From contig JACONQ010000010.1 of assembly GCA_014281115.1 (NCBI GenBank), positions 1,674,001-1,738,000 on the forward strand: DNA of 64,000 nt, written 5' to 3'. The notes below the pieces were generated by a model that saw nothing but the letters and a program-made list of their open reading frames with translations, did no database searches and had not been told where the DNA came from. Numbering within the stretch: the stretch's first letter is position 1; every line of letters begins with the position of its first letter. Position numbers and translations under genes: made by a program. Of the stretch, positions 56,037 through 64,000 are shown piece by piece. The DNA comes from Laburnicola sp. R22_1. Lineage: Eukaryota > Ascomycota > Dothideomycetes > Pleosporales > Didymosphaeriaceae.

Positions 56037-58680
56037 ATGTCGAAGCCGCGGTATCTCACCGCGCCGAAAATCAGTCTCCTGGTCCTCGTCAACATATACT
56101 GTAGTTCGGAATTTCCATCATCTGCTACCATCCCGGTACTCTCTTTCATTCTCTCGCACACCTTTCCGGTCGCTCCAACGGCTGCCCGCTCTCCACGCGC
56201 AACAGAGCAACATGATGTGTCGGTGTCCATTCAAGCGTTCGAGGACGTTCTTCAAAGTCATGCTTCCAGCATGCCTGGACGCACATTGCTAGATGACTTT
56301 TTGAAGCACATGTGGCAGATGAACTCTGCAGATTCGCTTTTTGACCTTTTTGATCGTCTGGGGAGTTTGCTAGCTCCGTCCAGAGAGGAGGCATCTCAAG
56401 ACGAGACTCCTGGACGAGTCTGCCTGTCACAGACTTCACCACTTGGTGCTCTTGTCAGACGAGCCCGCTTGGAGTTTGCACGGCTTCCGTTCGATGACAT
56501 CGTCCACCTCTGGTGTTCCTTCATCGCCTACCGCGCACCCACAGCACAATGGACGAAGAGACTCGCTGGATTGGCGTCGTCTGGCGTAGACATTGTGGCA
56601 ACGGACATGGGTTTGAGCCCGGAGAGCGCCCTTTACCACGTCGCCTACGGCCGCCTCTTAGATGATGCCGATGCTGGACATGTACTCAGTGTGGATGATC
56701 TCGAGCGCATGCTTGAGTTCCAACTTGACAAACTTCAACGCAAGTACCCTCATTCAACTGCATGGCATCAACTAACTGTGTCCAGGACTCGGTTGCCGCG
56801 TTACAGAGGAAATGAAAACCTCACTTCGAAATATACTTACTTCTTCCGGAACCGTGCCCAGGCAGGCCCACTTGGTCTTATTTTTTGACGCCTGGAAAGC
56901 TGGCGACTACACGGCCGCTTTCGACAACCTACATCGTTACTTTGATTATGCGATGCAGGCGAGAGAGAGAATACATTACCAATATGCTCTTTTGCATATG
57001 GCTATACTTCAGGCCGACTTTGGCTGTTTCGGGGAGGCTATCGCAGCGATCAACGAGACTGTTGCGACCGCAAGGGAGAACCAGGATATCCATTGTCTCA
57101 ACTTTAGCTTGAACTGGCTGAACCACATGAGCAAGGCTTATCCGAAACAGATGAGAAAAGCTGGATACATAGGGATGTTGGGGTCAGAGAAGGAAGGTCT
57201 GGGCTTCTTGAAAGCCAAAGCCAAGGAAACGAGGACTTATAATCTACTCTGTGCTACGTTATTGAACGAAGCAAAGCTGTGCTTGCTTTCGGTAAGTAGC
57301 ACCGTCCTCTTGTACAGACTGCGTTGCTGACACGTCTTAGGGGGAGCCCGTGTCCCGCGCTTTCGAGCATCTGTTTCAATCATCCCACTTGAATCTCAAG
57401 GAAAGCATAGGAAGTTACGGCTCTCATCTGCTCTTCCAGTCTGCGCTCTACTCTCGCTTGGGCATCACCTATCTCTCGGACGTATACTGCCAGCTTCTTC
57501 TCAACTGTTACCACCACGGCTGTCCAATGGACGAGCGCATCAGGGCGATGGGTCGTCGTGCCTTCTTGGTAAGGCTCTCAGAATCCATCTTCTTCTTGTG
57601 CTAACGGTTGGAAGGCCCTACAAAAAGGTCGGTATGACGAAGCGCTCAGTCATTTAGCGTCAACGAGCCCGTTCATCAACCGCTCTCTGAAATTCCACCA
57701 ATATGTGTTTCTCTGCACCGGAGTCGTCAAGCTTAAGAGAGCTACACGCCAGTACGTGCCTGTTTTTCATAAAGTACCGTACGGTTCTTCCCACTGACTG
57801 TGTGACTCAGCACCGACTGGACGGCATGCGAAGCTCTGCTTTCCCACCTCAAAGCAGACTCATCGTCAGATCCCGAATTACTCTTTCTGCTTTCAGAATC
57901 ACGTATCGAGTATCTAGTTGCACGCGGACTGTTCCCGCAGGCTTGGGAAGCCATAGACTCGCTGTCGACTTTGTTGAAAGAAGAAGGCGCAGATGTCATG
58001 CAGCGGATCAGCATGCTCATCGCCAAAGCAGACTTGTACAGAAAAGTTGGCCGTCCTGAGGGAGGCTTCAGTGTCGCCCTGAGGGCAGCAAGCATGGCGT
58101 TCAAGGCGCGTCTGGCGACAAGTTTGTGCGCTGCAGTGGGCTTGCTTGCCCACATTCTCAATTCAAATGGCGACTACCACGCTGCCATGCGGTTGCTGAG
58201 TGCCGTAATACCCCAGGTTCGTTTACCGTCACTTTCGGCGACGAGGACAAGGCGCATGGTTGAGATTCACACACTGACTGCTTCCAGTCGCTCGAGAACG
58301 ATGATATTCATCTGACGGGCACTCTGTACTCTCATTTGAGCGATGCTTATATGGGGCTCGCTGGTCTGGAGGATTCGCCGAGTCCTGCGGGCCTTCGGTC
58401 ACGAGCGACCCGGGTGAGCCGGGCAGAGATGTACATCGACAGAGCTCGCGAATGTAAGTCATTTCTGGGTGTTCAACCGATCTTCCCATGTGAGCTCACT
58501 AATGGTGCTCCAGGTTTCAAAAAGGCTGAGGACCTTGAAGGCGAATGTGAACAGCTCATGAAGAAGGCGGTGATCGCCAAACTGCGGGGGGACGAGGAGT
58601 TGGCTGAAGAGTGGGCACAGAACCATAATCGCGTTTGGGAAGACGGAATGGGGCGGATTGCAGACAGCGATATCAAGTAG
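56037..58680 (+). CDS. APC5: Anaphase-promoting complex subunit 5
   Basis: TPR-rich scaffold subunit of the APC/C ubiquitin ligase, acting at mitosis exit. Seven exons: 56037..56739, 56786..57291, 57341..57568, 57615..57751, 57811..58216, 58288..58453 and 58514..58680; 770 residues. The start MSKPRYLTAPKISLLVLVNIY, then FDAWKAGDYTAAFDNLHRYF, mark the family. The first intron uses a gc-ag pair (donor gcaagt at 56740, branch actaac); the joined codon CGA gives the family sequence RLGCRVTEEM. APC5 is a well-known neighbour of mating-type loci in many Pezizomycotina. Confidence 0.92.
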
Positions 58681-58888
58681 GATGCACATGGAGGAATGAG
58701 CAAGTCGTATGAGCGAGCTATTGTACATGGACTCCATTTGACAGAAGAGCACTGACATTGCAATGAGAGGACGAGGATGTGGTGAACAAATGAAATATGA
58801 TATCCAGTGGCGCAATTGCTTGGAACTCGTGCTTCTACTATATACAATATCATTTGACCGGTACCTTGGGGCTCGAACGCCGACAAAT

Positions 58889-59475
58889 TTACTCGTCGTC
58901 CTTCTTGTGGTAGTTGACCTTGTCGTTCCAGAAGAGCGTCTGCGGCATGCGTCAGCAGCGAGGCTTCGGCCTGTGGTGACGATACTTGCCTTGTCTCCGT
59001 CGCCCCACCAGAAGTTCTTGGTGCGGATGTTCTGGTAGGAGTACTCGGGCTTCTCCTCCTTGGGCGGTGCGTGCGCTACGTGCTCCCAGTGAGCGTCCCA
59101 CCTCATCTTGCCATTGATGCCGGCCACAAGAAGGCATGGAAGGGCGACACTGCTAGGCGTCAGTGTTTCTCTCCGGGATCACTGCGGAGGAGGGGTAGCC
59201 ATACTAGATGGTGAGCTTGTACCAGAAGTCTACAGCTCGCGATTAGCACATGCTCACTCCCACGCTCACGAACCCGGCAAGGAGGCCATCGAACACTCAC
59301 CGCCGCTCTCTTTGGCGTGCTCGGCGATGCGGGCACGCTCGCGGTTGAACTCGTTGTCCTCGGCACCGGCAAACTGCTTTGGAGACTCGCTGCTGTACAT
59401 GCGGCGGCGGAGGGGGGCGCGGGCGACGGGGGCCAGACGCTGGCTGGCGCGGACGAGGGTGCGCTGGGCAAGCAT
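58889..59475 (-). CDS. COX13: Cytochrome c oxidase subunit VIa (COX13)
   Basis: Nuclear-coded inner-membrane subunit of complex IV. Exons (minus) 59475..59301, 59229..59205, 59152..58990 and 58939..58889; 137 residues. A presequence (MLAQRTLVRASQRLAPVARA) precedes the family body WYKLTIYSVALPCLLVAGIN and ends EYSYQNIRTKNFWWGDGDK and TLFWNDKVNYHKKDDE. Exon 2 is only 25 bases. The last intron (58940..58989) has a gc donor (gcaagt) and cag acceptor, so it is a gc-ag intron like the first one of APC5. COX13 next to APN2 is typical of the mating-type flank. Confidence 0.94.
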
Positions 59476-59770
59476 TTTGGGCGGGCGAGGGCGGATCGCA
59501 GGCGCAATTGGAGGGCGGAGTCGGGGTGTCTGGAGGTTTGGCGTGGGCTTGCGGCAGCTCGAGAGATCAGGCGAGCTTGGCGGTCCTGCCCGTGCTGCCG
59601 TGCTAACGGGCGAGCTACGCATGCATGCAGCCCCAGAGGTGTCCAGTGACGTCGTGCGCCCGACGTCTCGTCGTGTGTCTGCTGGGGCGCGTCTGCACTG
59701 CACTGGCACCACAACGGGCCAAATGGCAAGAGGCGTTCGCGCCGCCCCAGCTCGCTCGCTGCACTGCACC
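59476..59770. promoter_or_regulatory. Divergent promoter region, COX13 / APN2
   Basis: 295 bases separate the two starts, so the promoters of a respiratory gene and a DNA-repair gene share this space. No clear TATA motif. Confidence 0.45.
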
Positions 59771-61770
59771 ATGGTTAGAATCACCACCTGGAATGTGAAT
59801 GGCATCCGCAACCCGTTCGGCTACCAGTCAGTGCACGTGTCCTCGTGTCCCAAATGTATGCTCATGAATTGCTAGGCCATGGCGCGAGAAGCGGACTTTC
59901 AATGCCATGTTCGACATTCTCGAGGCCGACGTGGTCATCATGCAAGAACTGAAGATTCAGCGCAAGGATCTCACCGACGAGATGGTGTTGGTTCCCGGCT
60001 GGGACTGCTATTTCAGTTTGCCTAGGCATAAGAAGGGTAATGCGCCTTGCTACCCGTCTGGATGAGTATGAAACCGTGCTGATGGCCGTTCTCAGGGTAT
60101 TCGGGCGTCGGAATATATACACGCCAGGCAGTGTGTGCCCCCATTCGTGCCGAGGAAGGCCTTCTGGGTGTCTTGTGCCCGCCTGGCTCGTCGACAGCAT
60201 ATCGAGACCTGCCCGAGGACGCCGCCGTCGGTGGCTACCCTACCCCCGCCCAGGTCGATTCATTGGGCGTCGATCCCGCCGCCCTTGACGCCGAAGGCCG
60301 CTGCGTAGTGCTCGAGTTTCCCGCCTTCGTACTCTTTGGTGTCTACAGTCCGGCCAACAGCAATGGTCTCCGAGACGACTTCCGCTACGGCTTCGTTACC
60401 GCGCTCGATACTCGCATCCGCAACCTCGCCAAGATGGGAAAGAGGGTGATTCTAACTGGCGACTTGAATGTGTCGCGGGAGGAGATTGATACGGCCAAGG
60501 CAGAAGAGCATATGCGCCAGGAGGGCATCACGAGAGAGGACTTTCTGAATGCTCCGAACAGACGCATCTTCAACCAGCTCCTCGAACACGGCAAGGTCCT
60601 GGGGGAACGCGATCTCGGAAGGGAACATCCCGTGCTGTGGGACCTCTGTCGTGAAATGCACCCGGATCGCGAAGGCATGTTTACTCATTGGGAACAGAAG
60701 ATCAATGCTCGTCCCGGAAACTTCGGCTCGCGCATCGACTTTGTGCTCTGCAGCATAGAGATGAAGTCGTGGTTTGCTGACGCAGACATACAAGAGGGCC
60801 TGATGGGCTCAGATCATTGTCCGGTGTACGCGTCTACCAAAGAGCTGGTCGAGTGCCGGGGAGAGCAGGTGCATATGGTCGATCTCATGAACCCACCTGG
60901 CATGTTCAAGGACGGTGTCAGACGGAGGGACTTTAGCCCGCTGCAAGACTTGCTGCCTCTGTCAGGCAAGCTTCTGCCGGAATTTGACAGGCGGCGGAGC
61001 ATCAAAGACATGTTCACCAAGAAATCAACAACAGTTAAGACAGCATCCCCGCCACGCCAGATGGCACCCGATACCACGGCTCCTCATGGGGAACATTCGA
61101 GCGCTGCGTCAACCTCTAGAATGCTGCGCACATCCGACAACCACCACAAGACGACCGCTCCCTCTCTCAAGTCGCTCGAGAAGCGCAGCGCTTCCTCTGC
61201 CCCAGCGACAAAGGCTGCGAAGAAGAGAAAATCCAACGCTGCCGCTTCGTCCGGCTCGCAGCCGGCGCTTGCCAAAGGACAGCGGTCGCTCAAAGGGTTC
61301 TTCGCGCCCAAGTCTAATGCTAATACAACACACAGTGCCATGCCTCAGTCCCCCGAACCCACACTTGATACGAACCCGCCAGAAGGCTCGCCGACAAGTA
61401 CGCCTAAAGCCCCGGCTCCTGCTCCCTCCCCCTCGCCCGTCGCCGCCGAGCCCTTCATCGACCCAGAAGCCTCTCGAGAGTCATGGACAAAGCTCTTCAC
61501 CAAGAAGCCGCCTCCCCGCTGCGAAGGCCACAATGAGCCCTGCATTACTCTGACAACGAAGAAGCCAGGCATTAACTGCGGGAGGCAGTTCTGGATCTGT
61601 CCAAGGTGAGATGCACTCCGAGGGAGTCGCGGGAGCTCTTTACACGCGGGTTGCTAACCATGGTGGATAGGCCGATAGGACCGTCAGGGCAGAAGGAGAA
61701 TGGGACGCAGTGGCGGTGCGGGACGTTCATTTGGGCGAGCGATTGGAATGCGCCTAGTCCGCAGAAGTGA
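59771..61770 (+). CDS. APN2: AP endonuclease 2 / DNA lyase APN2
   Basis: Base-excision repair enzyme cutting abasic sites in the nucleus. Exons 59771..59826, 59876..60036, 60096..61605 and 61671..61770; 608 residues. Exonuclease III-family catalytic motifs: WNVNGIR, QELKIQ, LTGDLNVSR and GSDHCPV. Then a PCNA-binding PIP-type box (QRSLKGFF) near residue 460 and a C-terminal GRF zinc finger (CEGHNEPC, CGRQFWICPR, RCGTFIWASDW). The three introns (gtcagt...ctag; gtaatg...tcag; gtgaga...atag) restore frame and motif. APN2 is the classic MAT flank gene. Confidence 0.95.
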
Positions 61771-61786
61771 TGGTGTTGGTGCTGGT

Positions 61787-61993
61787 GTCGCTGAGGATGC
61801 GGATGAGGGTAGCAGGAGGATGCGAATATGCGTCGAGGCAGATAGCAGCGCAGGCGGTGTCGCTGAGGATGGGGATACCAGTCACTGGAGGATGCGGATA
61901 CGCGACGAGGCAGATGGCGGCGCAGGTGATGTCGCTGAGGATGGGCATAGTAGCGGGAGGATGCTGGTACGCGACGAGGCAGAGGCAGACGGC
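61787..61993. repeat. 72-bp minisatellite downstream of APN2
   Basis: Three units begin at 61787, 61859 and 61931, each with gtcgctgaggatg and a later cgaggcag; period exactly 72 bases. The third is a few bases shorter. It starts 16 bases after the APN2 stop. A plus-strand frame through it gives a 24-residue repeat (VAEDG...MRIRDEAD), but no start or domain supports coding. Confidence 0.92.
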
Positions 61994-63144
61994 GTACTTG
62001 GAGCTCAACCGTGGCAGTCATGTATCCTGACAGGCCAACTTGTATAGAGACAATGAATACTAGTCCAACATGTCAAGCTCGTCCCTACCTTCTACACGCA
62101 TACGTTCAATAGTACAACGACATGTCACAGTCCAAGCACACAAGTAGTCTCCATCAACTCCACAAGTCCCAGTCATCATCACCATCACCATCACCACAAG
62201 CAGAAGACCACGACGTTTTTTTTATCATTTTCATTTCCTTTTATCTAGACTAAGCTACACACACACAATCCATCAATCCATCCAAAGCAAAGAAAGAAAC
62301 CACTTGAATATCCTCCGAATCCTCCTGCATTCCAACTCGCAAAGACGAAGGATACAAGTATCGATCGAGCATGCCGAGAAGGTTCCATTGCAGTACTGTG
62401 CATTGCACTTTTCATTCTGCGCCGCCACAGAGAGAAGAAACCAATCCGATCCGAAAGAAGAGAAGAGAAGAGAAGCCAGCGCGTGCGTACATGCATACAT
62501 GCATGCATACGTGCGTGCTTGCCTTAAACCACGAATCCAAACCAAATAAAGAAAAGAGAGGAAAGAAACCGTCGAATTGGGGGGGGGGGGGGGAAGTCGT
62601 ATGCTCGGAGCGTATAGTCTCCAGATTAATCGGTCGGTCGATATGCAAGTAAGGAAAAGAAAAAATTCGGGTCGAAGGCATCCGGCGAGTTAGAGCATGT
62701 ATCTACATACGGTCGAGTAGTATGTACACACAGTGACTCTGCCGGCCGCCGAATCGAGGGAGTATTAAGGGCTGGAAATGGATGCATCCGTGTGCCGGCG
62801 CCAGTAAAGCGGGGGCGGGATGGGGGTATCAAAGAAGAGGAGAGGATGCCTGGAAAATGCTGGTGGACGCCGGGAGATGCTGAAGCCGGGACGATGCTGA
62901 TGCCGGAAATGCTGGGGGGGGATGGTGAGAGGGGCCCGAGTGAGGTGGGGTTGTCTCGCCGGATGCAGTTGGGGATGGTCGTGAGAGTGTTGGAGACGAG
63001 GGTGTGGGGTTGTGGGCGGGTTGGCGGGTGCTGCATCGGTGGTTGGGTGGTGGCGATTGGAGTCGGGTCTGTTTGAGAGGAGGGCGGTCGGATGAAGAGT
63101 CGATGTTGCACTGACCATGAATGATCCAATCAGAAGATGATTGT
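61994..63144. other. Spacer between APN2 and the HMG-box gene
   Basis: Holds a homopolymer of 15 G at 62579..62593, T- and pyrimidine-rich runs, and G-rich sequence from 62790 to 63070. Open frames on both strands (e.g. 62626..63129 minus) lack an ATG or domain. It probably includes the 3' ends of both flanking convergent genes. The idiomorph border may be here, as it lies between core gene and MAT. Confidence 0.5.
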
Positions 63145-64000
63145 TTACATGATGTCCGTCAGGATATTTGGCAGGGTGACGTTTTCATTTGCTCCTGCAC
63201 GGAAAGCGAAGGCTTCATCACCGAAGATATCCATAGGCTCGTTCTCGTCCTCGAAGAGAAGGTCGAACTCGGTCTCAAGTAGTTCATGCCTAGCGAGCTC
63301 GGGGTCGTCAAGAACTCCGTCGGGCGAGGGCTGTTGCTGTTGGAGTACCGCATCCTGTACATCGTTGTGTACATCTTCGAAGTTGGTGAACAAGGTGTCC
63401 GCAATATTCGATGCGGTCGCCATGTCTTGCTCAGGCTCATGAGTTTCGAGATCATTGCCTTGAGAGATGTATGCACCCGACAGCAAAGTGGTGGAAGATG
63501 AAGCGAAGGAAGATGAAGCGACAGCAGCAGCCTGTGTCGCCTTTCGGGATTGGCGCTTCTTCTTCTGGCCTGGCTTGCGAGGGCTATACTTGTAGTCCGG
63601 GTATATGCGCTGGTGCTCTTCCTTCGCGTCCTTTGCGCGTGCTCGCCACATGTCTTTCTCCGCTCCAGAGAGATTCTTCCAGTGTTGAGAACAGAGAGTG
63701 GCTATAAGGAATTAGTATTGCAATGAAGAGAAGAGTACTAGTTGATAACAGAAGGGGATGCCGGGAAATTACTTACATATCTCCTGGACAGTGAGGTTCG
63801 GATGCAGCATCTTGAGCTCCTTGTGCCTCATGTCGCGGTACAGCATCCAACAGTTCATTGGGCGAGGTGGGTTCTTGCGGCCAACTGAAGCGGGCGGATC
63901 GTTGGTTGCGAGCTGCTGGGAAGCGTCTGAGGCGGAAAGAGAGGATCCGAAAGCGGCCGCGAAAATGTTGTCGCGTGGATCTTTCTCTGGTGCGAGCCGG
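63145..64000 (-). CDS. MAT1-2-1: Mating-type HMG-box transcription factor (MAT1-2-1), 5' end outside the window
   Basis: Transcription factor that sets the MAT1-2 mating identity. Exons (minus) >64000..63777 and 63701..63145; partial at its N-terminus. The HMG box starts [13 protein letters not shown], continues VQEI, then after the intron QHWKNLS and [14 protein letters not shown], and ends [14 protein letters not shown], as in MAT_HMG. The intron 63702..63776 (gtaagt...tag) splits a Ser codon (T + CC) inside the box; an intron at a Ser codon of the HMG box is the known signature of MAT1-2-1 genes. The C-terminus is acidic with Gln runs. With APN2, COX13 and APC5 beside it, I am confident. 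A paralogous HMG factor is the alternative. Confidence 0.88.

Noticed and set aside
61787..61993. A repeat-protein gene in the 72-bp array
   Set aside because: The frame overlaps the APN2 end in another frame, has no independent start and no domain; treated as a minisatellite.
62626..63129. Pro/Ser/Thr-rich minus-strand frame between APN2 and MAT
   Set aside because: No ATG start, low-complexity, and lies just after the MAT stop, so probably 3' untranslated sequence.
1..64000. CRISPR arrays, prophage, operons or tRNA genes
   Set aside because: Intron-rich fungal sequence; no array of spaced repeats, and no T-loop/anticodon-stem pattern found by eye (a tRNA scan would be decisive).

Overview
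The window reads as a filamentous ascomycete (Pezizomycotina) chromosome arm. Genes are intron-containing, with short introns (mostly 45-75 bp, gt...ctaac...ag), and are dense, on both strands, with mostly conserved eukaryotic products. The mating-type neighbourhood at the right end (APC5-COX13-APN2-MAT, with CIA30 and RIM2 next to it) fits Pezizomycotina. A Dothideomycete is my best guess but is an inference. Exons were joined by eye from frame, splice consensus and protein continuity.

Layout: 1-23482 is mostly conserved housekeeping: the 3' part of kinetochore Spc7/KNL1, a secreted carboxylesterase, a D-2-hydroxyacid dehydrogenase, two secreted or surface proteins of unknown function (one mucin-like with hierarchical repeats), a mitochondrial-carrier-like protein, FACT subunit SPT16, a PPxY membrane protein, a PH-like proline-rich protein, mitochondrial ribosomal protein uS8m and TLDc protein RTC5. 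23483-41110 is an accessory, decaying stretch: a truncated cytochrome P450, an intact HxxxDG acyltransferase, a Cys-rich single-pass membrane protein, a coiled-coil unknown, an amino-acid permease pseudogene, two nested pogo/Fot1-like DNA transposons with exact TA duplications, and a rearranged GH128 glucanase pseudogene. 41111-55517 returns to core genes: RGD1 (F-BAR/RhoGAP), a flavin-split-barrel protein, MED12/SRB8, Asterix (PAT complex), mL45-like mitoribosomal protein, RIM2 pyrimidine nucleotide carrier and CIA30. 56037-64000 is the mating-type flank: APC5, COX13, APN2, then an HMG-box gene running off the right edge, which I call MAT1-2-1.

How they fit: mL45, RIM2, CIA30 and COX13 form a run of mitochondrial functions beside MAT; COX13/APN2 and RIM2/CIA30 are divergent pairs with short shared promoters. 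The most unusual structure is the nested transposon pair: the inner element sits at a TA inside the left terminal inverted repeat of the outer element, and that target resembles the inner element's own terminal repeat motif. Lesions in the transposases are all Trp TGG to TAG changes plus one frameshift, as repeat-induced point mutation (RIP) would give.
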